22,303 nt of DNA from contig CAJUQT010000055.1 in NCBI GenBank assembly GCA_910588225.1, positions 1 to 22,303 on the forward strand. Reading direction: 5' to 3'. Below the pieces are notes generated by a model, which was not told the origin of the DNA, ran no database searches, and was given only the letters and a program-made list of their open reading frames with translations. The translations under genes were made by a program, and so were the position numbers. This document shows, one piece after another, positions 13,861-22,303 of the stretch (positions are counted from its first letter, which is position 1; each line of letters opens with the position of its first letter). This DNA comes from an uncultured Acetatifactor sp. (GTDB taxonomy: Bacteria > Bacillota > Clostridia > Lachnospirales > Lachnospiraceae).

Positions 13861-14637
13861 ATGGCGATACCTGTAAAACTGGAAGTCTTTGAAGGGCCTC
13901 TGGACCTTCTTCTTCATTTGATTGATAAGAATAAAGTTGATATTTACGATATCCCCATTGTGGAGATTACGGAACAGTACCTGGACTACATCAGACAGAT
14001 GGAGACGGGCGACATGAACGTGATGAGTGAATTTCTTGTGATGGCGGCTACTCTGATTGACATTAAATGCAGAATGCTGCTTCCCAAAGAAGTTGACGAG
14101 GAGGGGGAAGAAGAGGATCCAAGGGCAGAGCTGGTACAGAAGCTGCTGGAGTACAAGCTGTACAAATATATGTCGCTGGAGCTTAAGGATCTGCAGGTGG
14201 ACGCTGCGAAAAATATGTACAGGGAGCAGAATCTTCCTCCGGAAGTGGCAAAGTACAGTTATCCGGTAAATTATGAAGAGCTGATTGGGGATATGACTCT
14301 GAACAGGCTGCATGAAATCTTCAAATTTATTATTCGCCGCCAGGAGGACAAGATCGACCCCATTCGAAGCCAGTACGGCAATATTGAAAAAGAAGAGATT
14401 GATATGGAGGCGAAAACCCTGTATGTGGAGGCTTTTGCCAGGGAACACAGTACTTTCAGCTTTCGCAAGCTTCTGGAGAAGCAGGCGGGCAAAATGGAAG
14501 TGATTGTCACGTTTCTGATTATTCTGGAGCTGATGAAGACCGGTAAGATTGTCATCAGTCAGGAGACAATTTTTGACGACATATTGATTACTTCCCGTAT
14601 GTGTGCCGGAGAGGGTGACGGGGGCGGTAATGATTGA
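13861..14637 (+). CDS. scpA: Segregation and condensation protein A
   Basis: A 258-residue kleisin that bridges the SMC dimer heads and, with ScpB, forms the bacterial condensin which organises the nucleoid and helps chromosome segregation. The N-terminal signature VKLEVFEGPLDLLLHLI is unmistakable, followed by NKVDIYDIPI and ITEQYLDYI. The middle has the acidic linker EVDEEGEEEDPRAELVQKLLEYK, and the C-terminal winged-helix region ends in TGKIVISQETIFDDILI. I chose ATG 13861, with GAGGA (13852-13856) just upstream, because family proteins begin a few residues before the VFEGPLDLLL motif. A TTG at 13822 would add 13 residues of unconserved sequence. scpB follows after 116 bases. Confidence 0.96.
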   Translation: MAIPVKLEVFEGPLDLLLHLIDKNKVDIYDIPIVEITEQYLDYIRQMETGDMNVMSEFLVMAATLIDIKCRMLLPKEVDEEGEEEDPRAELVQKLLEYKLYKYMSLELKDLQVDAAKNMYREQNLPPEVAKYSYPVNYEELIGDMTLNRLHEIFKFIIRRQEDKIDPIRSQYGNIEKEEIDMEAKTLYVEAFAREHSTFSFRKLLEKQAGKMEVIVTFLIILELMKTGKIVISQETIFDDILITSRMCAGEGDGGGND

Positions 14638-14753
14638 CTTTCATATTCATGTCATCGCAGGGGGATTTCACACTGTTTTGTGCGGCCTGCGGGACAAAAA
14701 GAATTCAGCCGGAATTCAATAGGAAAGCGGCCGGGAAGACAGGGAGATGGAAA

Positions 14754-15323
14754 ATGGAGAAAGCCAGAGCGGAAGCGGTCATTGAGGCGGTGTTGTTCAC
14801 CATGGGTGAGTCTGTGGAAATCAGCCGTCTGGCCGAAGTAATAGAAGAGGATACCAAAACCACAAAGGAAATCCTGCGGGAGATGGAAGAGCGTTACAGA
14901 CAGGAAGACAGGGGAATTGCGCTGGTTCGATTTGACAATGCCGTGCAGCTTTGTACCAAGGAAGATATGTATGAATATCTGATTAAAATTGCTAAGGCGC
15001 CCAGGAAAATGACATTGACGGACACAGTTTTAGAGACACTTTCCATTATTGCGTACAAGCAGCCGGTGACCAGAATGGAGATAGAGCGGGTGAGAGGGGT
15101 TAGCTGCGACCATGCTATCAATAAGCTGCTGGAATATGAGCTGATTACGGAGCTGGGCCGCCTGGACGCCCCCGGCAGACCTTTGCTCTTTGGCACAACG
15201 GAACAGTTTCTGCGATGCTTCGGCGTGGGAAGTCTGGAAGAGCTTCCTGAGCTGAATCCGGTACAGATGGAGGAATTCAAGCAGCAGGCGGAGGCAGAGG
15301 TACAGCTTCAGCTGGACATTTAG
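14754..15323 (+). CDS. scpB: Segregation and condensation protein B
   Basis: A 189-residue partner of ScpA in the SMC condensin, made of two winged-helix domains and acting as a dimer. Conserved text includes EAVIEAVLFTMGE near the start, LTDTVLETLSIIAYKQPVTR, EIERVRGV and GRLDAPGRPLLFGTTEQFL. The length is typical. GGGAG (14742-14746) lies seven bases before ATG 14754. A TTG at 14634 overlapping the scpA stop would add 40 residues without family resemblance. The 116-bp gap after scpA is larger than usual for this pair and shows no promoter or terminator that I trust. Confidence 0.95.
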   Translation: MEKARAEAVIEAVLFTMGESVEISRLAEVIEEDTKTTKEILREMEERYRQEDRGIALVRFDNAVQLCTKEDMYEYLIKIAKAPRKMTLTDTVLETLSIIAYKQPVTRMEIERVRGVSCDHAINKLLEYELITELGRLDAPGRPLLFGTTEQFLRCFGVGSLEELPELNPVQMEEFKQQAEAEVQLQLDI

Positions 15324-15395
15324 GGACTTGCAGTCAAACATAAAAAGCAAAAGCAGCCTCATATATTATTAAAAATCCCATTGAAAGACAATGAT

Positions 15396-16820
15396 ATGAA
15401 AATGCGGATGAAAAAAATATTGGGCGGCTTTCTTTTTTTCTGCTGTCTTCTGTGGAGCATTTCTTTTCCCATTCAGGCTGTGGAGATGGATGGAACGGTT
15501 CATCAGACCTCCTCTTCGGGAGCACCGGCGGACACAGATTTATACGCGTCGGCAGCCGTATTGATGGATGCGGATTCCGGAAGGGTACTGTATGGAAAAA
15601 ATGAGAATACATGCCTTGCCATGGCCAGCACCACGAAGATTATGACCTGTATTGTGATTCTGGAGAATACATCCCGGGAGGATATACTGACAGTATCCTC
15701 CTATGCTGAAAGTATGCCGAAGGTCAAGCTGTACATAAAAAAGGGGGAGCAGTACAGGGTGGGGGATCTGCTGTATTCGCTGATGCTGGAATCTCACAAT
15801 GACACCGCGGTGGCACTGGCGGAATATGTGGGAAAGCAATATCTTTCTCCTGAGCTGCGCAGCAAGGATACCGCGGAGTATACCGTGGAGGAGAGCAAAC
15901 AGGCCATGGCGGCATTCGTGAAGCTGATGAACCGGAAAGCCGCACAGTTGGGCTGTGAAAACACCTGGTTTATCACGCCCAACGGCCTGGATGCTACGGA
16001 AACCATTGTTCTGGAGGATGGATCCGCCATTCAGAAGGAGCATTGTACTACGGCTGCGGAGCTGGCCAGAATCATGTCTTACTGTATCCGGGAATCAGAT
16101 TGTGCGGAGGCATTTCTGGAGATTACAGGAGCCGGAAGTTATAGTTTCCATGCCAACGGGAGGGATTATTCCTGCACCAATCACAACGCGTTTCTGAGCA
16201 TGATGAATGGCGCGCTGAGCGGCAAGACGGGATTTACCAATAAAGCGGGATATTGCTATGTGGGGGCGTTGGAGCAGGATGGGAGAACTTTTGTGGTGGC
16301 GCTGCTGGCTTGCGGCTGGCCCAATAATAAGAGCTATAAATGGAGCGACACCAGGAAACTGATGCAGTATGGGCTGGAGCATTATTTTTACAGAAGCTTT
16401 TCGGAGAAGGGAGTTGCCTTTGACGAAAGCAGGCTGAAGTCCATTCCTGTGTTGAAGGGAAGGACGGAGATACTGGGTGCTTCTGCCTGTGTGGATGTCG
16501 AAATTGCCGAAAGGAAAAGCGGGCCGGAGCAGAATGTGGGAACACCACAGGAAAATGAGGAAGGACATGCGGACAGAACAGGAGAACAGTGGAAGGATGG
16601 TCTTCTTCTGAGAGAAGACGAGGAAATCCGGGTGGAATACAGTGTGAAAGAGCAGCTGACGGCACCTGTGGAATGTGGCATGACAGTGGGGACCATAGAT
16701 TATATGGTGGGAGATACCATATATAAGAGGGAAGAGATTGTAACTGTGAACAGCGTCATGCCCATAGATTTGAAATGGTGCGGGAGGCAGGTCCTGCAAA
16801 GATTTCTGCTGATTCCCTGA
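15396..16820 (+). CDS. Second D-alanyl-D-alanine carboxypeptidase, S11 family
   Basis: A 474-residue exported S11 penicillin-binding protein. The signal peptide is hydrophobic over 8-22 with a likely cut near PIQAV (about 29). Active-site motifs: S78-T-T-K81, S133-H-N135 (His instead of the usual Gly in SxN, still within the SxN rule) and K277-T-G279 in GALSGKTGF. The C-terminal half has a beta-rich domain (about 345-474) interrupted by a Glu/Gly/Lys-rich insertion. There is no good ribosome site; three in-frame ATGs (15396, 15402, 15408) and a TTG (15381) compete, and I use the first ATG. Its position after scpB is common in Lachnospiraceae from memory. It is probably in the scp transcript, since no terminator lies between. 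Confidence 0.9.
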   Translation: MKMRMKKILGGFLFFCCLLWSISFPIQAVEMDGTVHQTSSSGAPADTDLYASAAVLMDADSGRVLYGKNENTCLAMASTTKIMTCIVILENTSREDILTVSSYAESMPKVKLYIKKGEQYRVGDLLYSLMLESHNDTAVALAEYVGKQYLSPELRSKDTAEYTVEESKQAMAAFVKLMNRKAAQLGCENTWFITPNGLDATETIVLEDGSAIQKEHCTTAAELARIMSYCIRESDCAEAFLEITGAGSYSFHANGRDYSCTNHNAFLSMMNGALSGKTGFTNKAGYCYVGALEQDGRTFVVALLACGWPNNKSYKWSDTRKLMQYGLEHYFYRSFSEKGVAFDESRLKSIPVLKGRTEILGASACVDVEIAERKSGPEQNVGTPQENEEGHADRTGEQWKDGLLLREDEEIRVEYSVKEQLTAPVECGMTVGTIDYMVGDTIYKREEIVTVNSVMPIDLKWCGRQVLQRFLLIP

Positions 16821-16846
16821 AATTTTTTTAAAATCTGAGATTAGAA

Positions 16847-16875
16847 TTGCAGTGGAACGATTTTCCATGTATAAT
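16847..16875 (+). promoter_or_regulatory. Promoter of the M60 metalloprotease gene
   Basis: TTGCAG (16847-16852), a 17-bp spacer and TATAAT (16870-16875). The start would be near 16882, giving a leader of about 60 nt with a small hairpin TCCCTG/CAGGGA (16903-16926) just before the ribosome site GGAGGG (16929-16934). Confidence 0.75.
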
Positions 16876-16940
16876 AGATGAGCACACTTGAGAAACAAAT
16901 AATCCCTGTTGTCAGGTATACAGGGACTGGAGGGAAATGC

Positions 16941-19900
16941 ATGAAGAGAAAAATTGCGCTTTTGCTGGCGGCTGCCATGGTGCTGAGTTCGGGTCTGACA
17001 GCGTATGCTTCTGAAACCGGCGCCGGGGACCGGGGCAAACAGAGAAATGTAAGACAGGAGGCCGCCGCAAGCCATATTGCCCAGGGCAACGGAGCGCAGG
17101 CGGGCAGTTCTTTGAGTGACGAAGAGCTGGCACGACAGGTGCAGGCTGGAAATGTGGGACAGGTGGATGTGGTGATTGGGACCGTGCTTGCCCTGCAGAA
17201 ATCGGCGAGCTTCACAGTGAAGCTGACAGACTCTCAGGGAACGGAGAAGACAGGGACTCTTGCACTGGAAGGAAATCGGGCGGGAGAGAAGCGGGTAAGC
17301 TTTGAGGGACTGCAGAAGGGGGACTATACCCTGCAGGTGTCCGGGGATGGCTTTGTCACCTACAGGCAGAAGCTTTCTGTGGAAGACAGGACCAGTACCG
17401 TAAAGTTGATGACAGGTTACCTGGAAGGGATAAATTATGAAGACGGGACCGCTCATCCGGGAGTTCTGCTGTTGGGAGATGTGAATATGGACGGCGGAAT
17501 GGATGCCGCGGATAAGGACGCTATGGTAGATTCCGTTCACAGCGGAGTGACTTCGGGAATGTCGGACTTAAACCGTGACGGCAGCACCAATCTTCTGGAT
17601 TTGGAATACTTTGCGAAGGGGTATCAGGAGGCAGAGATTCAGGCGGGAATTGAGAAGTCCGTTTCCGCGTCTGTGATTACGCCTCAGGCCGGTATCGGCA
17701 CAAAGGTGGTGGAAGGAGATCTGGGAGGGCTTCTGCGCAATCAGAGCAGCATAAGGCTGACCCGGGAGGACGGGCAGAATATTTCCCGGGAGAAGCCTGT
17801 GGTTCTGGAATTTGATTTCACAGAAGTGGGGAATTCCACAGATATTGACGGAATCATTTTTGAGACAAACCGGGAGAACCCTGTGACGGAGGCGGAGATT
17901 CTCGTTTCCTATATGGAAGATGGCAAGGAGGAGACGATACCAATTCCTGTGCAGAGAGAGGTAAATTACCTTCTGAAAACGGAAGAGGTCAGTGCGACAT
18001 TGGATAATAATGGGAATATCGTTATTCATCTGGGTTCGCAGGTTGCTGTCAAGAAGGTGACATTTACCATTACCGGCGTAATGAATAACAACAATCTGGC
18101 GGAGATCTCCAAAGTAGAATTCGTCAACGGCATGGAGGAGAGAATTCCGGAACCGGAGATGAACATTCCGGAGCATCTGGATGCGAAAGCGGGTAATGCC
18201 AGCATCAGCTTAAGCTGGGATCCCTGTGTCAATGTGACGGGGTATGAAGTACTGATCAGACACGGTGACAGGCAGGAAACCTGCCTTACATCGAAAAATG
18301 CGCTGAATATCAGCAGCTTTGACGGGAAAAAGCTGACCAATTATCTGACCTATCAGGTGAGCGTGCAGTCCGTCAACGGTACCTGGACCAGCGGATACTG
18401 TGATGAGGTGGATGCCACGCCCAAACCCACCGGCAAGCCGGATAAGCCTGACAATGTATCTGCCGTTGGGAAATACAAAAGTGTCGTGGTGTCCTGGAAG
18501 AATATGAAGGATACCCTTACCTATAACCTCTATTATAAGGAAAGCACGGCGGGAGAGTATCAGAAGATTGAGAAGATTGAAAATAACAGTTATACCATCA
18601 CTGAGCTGAAGGATCTGACAGAATATACAGTCTATGTCACCGGTGTAAACGAGTTCGGTGAAAGCGGTGCTTCTCTGCCGGCGGCAGCGATGACCACCAG
18701 CCTGGATCCTGCGCAGATACCGAAGTACAATCTGATTAACACTGGCGAAAAGGGAGAAAAGGGCGCGCATATTGTCAGTGCCTCCATGTCCGGAGAGATG
18801 CGGGAAAGCGCTCTGGATACCCAGACCGGAACCGCCTGGGGAACCGTGGACCATGATCCGTCTTCCTACTATTACAAGGGTACCTGGGATGACGGCGGGT
18901 TTAATCCCATGTCCCTGAGCCATGGACTGACCTTTGAATTCGACCAGGCATATAAAATGGATACCATTGCTTTTCTGGAGGCGCTTCCTCAGGATACAAG
19001 TTACGGCTATGCAAAGGTTCGTTACTGGAAGGCGGATGGAACAGAGGGCAGTGTGGCAGGTGTCTCAGTGCAGAAGAAGAGTGATGCATCGGGAAGACCT
19101 TATTATGTGCTGAAGTTTTCGGAGCCGGTGGAGGCGAAGAAGATTCAGTTCGGGCTGGCGCGTTCTGTGGCTGTCGGAAATATTTCTGTATCAGAAGTTT
19201 ATTTTTACTATTACGATGAGCTGTGGGATGAGATTCTTTCCCTCTATGAAGATGATCTTCATACGATACTGAGAGCGGATGTAACCCAGGCAGTCATAGA
19301 TGCGCTGAGAGCGAAGATTCAGACGGTGGATCCCGTCAGCGGAGAGTATAATCCGGATCGGGAGCTCCTGGAGCGCGAGCTCGCCACAGCGGAAACGATT
19401 CTGAAGGACGGCGGGCTGAATGCTGCCGCCTCTGTGAAGATTCACAACGGCATTACCACAAGCGATGTGGGCCGGGGCTTCGGCGGACTGAATGCATGGC
19501 AGCCTCTGGGTGTTACAGCGGCTGCAGGGGAAGAGATTATGGTCTATGTGGGCCATAACACTAAAAAGACAGGAGACAAGACCGACCTTAAGCTGATTGC
19601 CACCCAGTATCATGCGGAGGCCTCTGCCATGAGCAGAGAGGTGGCCGCCCTTAAGGTGGGAGCCAATAAGATTACCATACCCAAAGTCTGGACCACAACA
19701 GGATTTGAGTCCGGCGGAGCGCTGTATGTGCAATACAGCGGCAGCGGCAGTGACCAGTATGCGGTTCGTGTCAGCGGCGGTGTGCAGGTGCCCAGACTGG
19801 ATCTGTATCAGGTGACCGGCGACGAGCGGCTGACCAGGGTGGAGAATTATGTGAAGGAGCTGGAGACCTATGTGGCCGGAATGAACAGCCTGCATGAGAC

Positions 19901-22303
19901 TGCGCATAAGAATTCCGGGAATGCGGAGGTGGCATACGATTATGACCAGACAAACTGTATCCTGGGGGCGTCGGATATTCTGCTGGATACCATGATGCTG
20001 TCCCTGCCTGCGGAGCAGATTCTGGCCGGTGCAGAAAATGGTGACACACAGCAGAAGGCGCAGGCAATCCTGAATTCCATGGATGCCATGGAAGATATGA
20101 TGTATCTCTTCTACCAGCATAAGGGACTGAATGCCACCGCGGCCAATGCCGTGGATCAGATACCGAAGGGCCACCTGAATATTCGTTATCAGAGAATGTT
20201 CTCGGGAGCGTTCATGTATGCTTCCGGCAATCATATAGGAATTGAATGGGGGTCTGCACCCGGAATGGTGAACAGTGTGCCGGTGCAGTCCGATTCTGAA
20301 GGAAGGTATCAGAGCGGCCGATATTTCGGATGGGGGATTGCCCATGAGATCGGACATTGTATTAACCAGGGAAGCTATGCCATTGCGGAGATTACGAATA
20401 ATTACTTTGCGGTGCTGGCCCAGGCAAAGGACGATAACGGCAGCGTGCGCTTCCAGTACGGGAATGTGTATGACAAAGTGACTTCGGGCGCGAAGGGAGC
20501 GGCTTCCAATGTGTTCACACAGCTGGGAATGTACTGGCAGCTCCATCTGGCTTATGACAGGGGATATAACTACAAGACATATGCGGATCATAAGGAGCAG
20601 CTTGCCGGTCTCTTCTTTGCCCGCGTGGACAGCTATTCCAGAACGCCGGCAAATGCGCCGAGTCCGGGCGGTGTGCCGTTGAATCTGAACGGAGCGGATA
20701 AGGAGCAGGCTCTCATGAGGCTGGCCTGTGCCGCGGCGGAGAAAAACATTCTGGATTTCTTCGTGCGCTGGGGCAAGACGCCTGATGCGGAGACACAGAA
20801 ATATGCGGAGCAGTTTGCGGAGGAGACCAGGGCTATTTACTATGTCAGCGATAACTCCAGAGTGTACAGTCTGGCGGGCGGTACAAGCGTGCTGGGAACT
20901 TCCGGAGATAAGGAGGCTGTGGGCAGTGTGACGGCAGCGGCAGACGCTCAGAACCCTCATCTGGTGAACTTGACCATGAGTGCGTCGGGGATTCCCGAGG
21001 CAGATATTCTGGGATATGAGATTGTGCGCTGTTCCACCTCCGGAGGCAGGACAGTCAGGGAAACGGCAGGATTTACTACGGGGAATGCCTTTACGGACAC
21101 TGTTCCCATGAATAATCGGGTGGTGTGGTATGAGATTACCCTGATTGACCAATACCTGAACCGTTCTGCAGTTAAGGTATCGGACTCCCTGAAGATCGGT
21201 GATGACGGAAGCCTGGATAAGGGTGCCTTTACCGTGGAGACTGTGAATTTGAAAGTGGAGGGAGAAGCAGACTCCACGGAGAACGAAGAACCTTCCTGTT
21301 CCGCAGGGGAGGAAGAGCTGAAAGACCAGGCGGATGGAAGTGACGGTTATGAGGTAAGAGGAAAGGCCCAGCTGGTGGACAATGCTGTGAACACAGTCTA
21401 CACGGCCACAGCCGGCGGGGAGTCGGAGATTATCCTGAATCTGGGCAATACCCGTACCGTGAGCGGCCTGAAATACACCCATGGGGAGAGCTCGGCGGCA
21501 GCGGTGGAATGCACGATACAGGTGCGTTCGGGCGGTGAATGGAAAACCGTTGCATCAGATACGCTGGGAGCAGATACGAGTATAGTGTACTTTACTAACG
21601 ATGACGGCAAGTATATAGCCGTTTATGAGACTGATGCCGTGAAGCTTGTCCTGAAAACGGCAAACGGCAGCCAGGTATCCATCGCGGAACTGGATGTGCT
21701 GGGACCCACCGGAGATAATGTGGAATTCAGAAAGGCCGGGGAAGGCACGGTGGCAATCGGCAGACTGACGGCAGATTATACTTATGCGGAAGGACAGACG
21801 ATTCCGAAGGATTCCATTGTCTTCACAGGAAGCTACAAAGGAAGCCCTGCCTATAATGTGCTGATCCTCTATGATCAGGCCGGAAATATTGTGGGCGGTC
21901 TGAATGCGGACGGGGAGCTGAAGGCACAGCAGATTATCCTGGCGGATCCGCCTGAGGAGGGGAATCTCGGAAACGTATCCGAGGGTACCTGGATTTACTG
22001 GATAGAGCCGGAACAGAACATGGATCTTACAAGCCTTCAGAAAGTGCGGGCAGAGCTCTACCGAGTCAATAATGCGTTGACTAACGAGGGTCAGAGGCTG
22101 GTGAGCGATTCTCTGTATGAAACGGTACCTTCCCAGCTGCCGGGAATCAGCTTTGACAGCAGTGTCGTAAAAAACGGAACCACCGGTAATGCCAGCAATA
22201 ATGTCAGCGGAAGCGGAAACGACAGCGGAAGCGCCAGCAATAATATCAGCGGAAGCGGAAACGACAGCGGAAGCGCCGGCAATAATGTCAGCGGAAGCGG
22301 AAA
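16941..22303 (+). CDS. Giant secreted M60-like (enhancin-type) metalloprotease, 3' end outside window
   Basis: At least 1787 residues and still open at the edge. The signal peptide ends near TAYA (23). Approximate domains: prealbumin/CnaB-like 75-160; dockerin-like 178-230 with calcium loops D180-x-N-x-D...D191 and D209-x-N-x-D...D220; unassigned beta-rich region 235-400; fibronectin type III 404-490 and 498-585; discoidin-like 590-755; M60 region from about 827, with zinc site H1135-E-I-G-H1139 and E1150 (HExxH-x10-E, as M60 requires); fibronectin-like 1290-1430; F5/8 type C 1471-1596; Gly/Ser/Asn repeats from about 1750. GGAGGG lies six bases before ATG. M60 enzymes cut O-glycoproteins such as mucins, and the F5/8-type domains fit sugar binding. 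The cell anchor, if any, lies beyond the edge. No other gene is seen on this stretch. Confidence 0.88.
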   Translation, partial: MKRKIALLLAAAMVLSSGLTAYASETGAGDRGKQRNVRQEAAASHIAQGNGAQAGSSLSDEELARQVQAGNVGQVDVVIGTVLALQKSASFTVKLTDSQGTEKTGTLALEGNRAGEKRVSFEGLQKGDYTLQVSGDGFVTYRQKLSVEDRTSTVKLMTGYLEGINYEDGTAHPGVLLLGDVNMDGGMDAADKDAMVDSVHSGVTSGMSDLNRDGSTNLLDLEYFAKGYQEAEIQAGIEKSVSASVITPQAGIGTKVVEGDLGGLLRNQSSIRLTREDGQNISREKPVVLEFDFTEVGNSTDIDGIIFETNRENPVTEAEILVSYMEDGKEETIPIPVQREVNYLLKTEEVSATLDNNGNIVIHLGSQVAVKKVTFTITGVMNNNNLAEISKVEFVNGMEERIPEPEMNIPEHLDAKAGNASISLSWDPCVNVTGYEVLIRHGDRQETCLTSKNALNISSFDGKKLTNYLTYQVSVQSVNGTWTSGYCDEVDATPKPTGKPDKPDNVSAVGKYKSVVVSWKNMKDTLTYNLYYKESTAGEYQKIEKIENNSYTITELKDLTEYTVYVTGVNEFGESGASLPAAAMTTSLDPAQIPKYNLINTGEKGEKGAHIVSASMSGEMRESALDTQTGTAWGTVDHDPSSYYYKGTWDDGGFNPMSLSHGLTFEFDQAYKMDTIAFLEALPQDTSYGYAKVRYWKADGTEGSVAGVSVQKKSDASGRPYYVLKFSEPVEAKKIQFGLARSVAVGNISVSEVYFYYYDELWDEILSLYEDDLHTILRADVTQAVIDALRAKIQTVDPVSGEYNPDRELLERELATAETILKDGGLNAAASVKIHNGITTSDVGRGFGGLNAWQPLGVTAAAGEEIMVYVGHNTKKTGDKTDLKLIATQYHAEASAMSREVAALKVGANKITIPKVWTTTGFESGGALYVQYSGSGSDQYAVRVSGGVQVPRLDLYQVTGDERLTRVENYVKELETYVAGMNSLHETAHKNSGNAEVAYDYDQTNCILGASDILLDTMMLSLPAEQILAGAENGDTQQKAQAILNSMDAMEDMMYLFYQHKGLNATAANAVDQIPKGHLNIRYQRMFSGAFMYASGNHIGIEWGSAPGMVNSVPVQSDSEGRYQSGRYFGWGIAHEIGHCINQGSYAIAEITNNYFAVLAQAKDDNGSVRFQYGNVYDKVTSGAKGAASNVFTQLGMYWQLHLAYDRGYNYKTYADHKEQLAGLFFARVDSYSRTPANAPSPGGVPLNLNGADKEQALMRLACAAAEKNILDFFVRWGKTPDAETQKYAEQFAEETRAIYYVSDNSRVYSLAGGTSVLGTSGDKEAVGSVTAAADAQNPHLVNLTMSASGIPEADILGYEIVRCSTSGGRTVRETAGFTTGNAFTDTVPMNNRVVWYEITLIDQYLNRSAVKVSDSLKIGDDGSLDKGAFTVETVNLKVEGEADSTENEEPSCSAGEEELKDQADGSDGYEVRGKAQLVDNAVNTVYTATAGGESEIILNLGNTRTVSGLKYTHGESSAAAVECTIQVRSGGEWKTVASDTLGADTSIVYFTNDDGKYIAVYETDAVKLVLKTANGSQVSIAELDVLGPTGDNVEFRKAGEGTVAIGRLTADYTYAEGQTIPKDSIVFTGSYKGSPAYNVLILYDQAGNIVGGLNADGELKAQQIILADPPEEGNLGNVSEGTWIYWIEPEQNMDLTSLQKVRAELYRVNNALTNEGQRLVSDSLYETVPSQLPGISFDSSVVKNGTTGNASNNVSGSGNDSGSASNNISGSGNDSGSAGNNVSGSG
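22197..22303 (+). repeat. 42-bp tandem repeat encoding Gly/Ser/Asn linker
   Basis: Units begin at 22197, 22239 and 22281; the last is cut by the window edge after 23 bases. The copies are nearly identical and encode the 14-residue unit NNVSGSGNDSGSAS. This is in-frame linker sequence near the C-terminus of the M60 protein. Repeat number probably varies between strains through slippage. Confidence 0.9.

Noticed and set aside
16095..17540. 481-residue open frame on the minus strand
   Set aside because: It spans the opposite strand of two real genes and their intergenic promoter, with no family resemblance.
19191..21482. 763-residue open frame on the minus strand
   Set aside because: It lies wholly opposite the M60 protease gene, is rich in His, Arg and Ile, has no ribosome site or known domain, and arises from the codon bias of the real gene.
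22197..22303. CRISPR-like periodic repeats
   Set aside because: The 42-bp units are contiguous, without spacers, and in frame within a coding sequence.

Overview
The window looks like chromosomal DNA of a Gram-positive gut Clostridium relative, most likely Lachnospiraceae. The reasons are GC content near 50% by eye, strong GGAGG-type ribosome binding sites, sigma-A promoters of the TTGACA-17-TATAAT type, a 58-residue S21 protein, an scpA-scpB pair next to D,D-carboxypeptidase genes, DUF6171/DUF1700 small proteins, and a very large secreted M60-type protein with a dockerin. No species is assigned. Family names come from reading the translations, not from searches.

Layout. 1-50: 3' part of tRNA-Arg(ACG) and a terminator-like hairpin. 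315-4588: two adjacent multi-membrane GT-C-like proteins, then, behind its own near-consensus promoter, a small Cys-rich DUF6171 protein and a DUF1700/HAAS membrane protein. 4600-4960: a nested inverted repeat, a 51-residue Asn/Gln-rich repeat protein and a terminator. 4999-7307: housekeeping genes for a THUMP-domain rRNA methyltransferase, RdgB (removal of non-canonical purine nucleotides) and a YfcE-like phosphodiesterase, the last two overlapping. 7422-7496: tRNA-Pro(TGG) with a strong promoter whose -35 lies in a perfect 16-bp palindrome.

7497-8760 is the accessory stretch and the most interesting part. It starts with about 500 bp of non-coding DNA packed with hairpins. Among them is a 57-nt hairpin whose five wobble pairs fit only a plus-strand RNA, and two terminator-like stem-loops. 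Three broken genes follow: a frameshifted DUF1643-like gene, a minus-strand remnant, and the N-terminal catalytic-domain remnant of a large serine recombinase. I read this as the scar of an integrative element beside tRNA-Pro that kept its structured leader.

8842-22303: a minus-strand diguanylate cyclase, a secreted LysM protein, rpsU, a D,D-carboxypeptidase, a membrane-anchored metallophosphoesterase, scpA and scpB (chromosome condensation), a second D,D-carboxypeptidase, and an M60 metalloprotease gene that runs off the right edge inside a 42-bp tandem repeat. The enzymes from 11550 to 16820 combine peptidoglycan trimming with chromosome segregation. The M60 protein is predicted to act outside the cell, probably on glycoproteins such as mucins, which fits a gut lifestyle.
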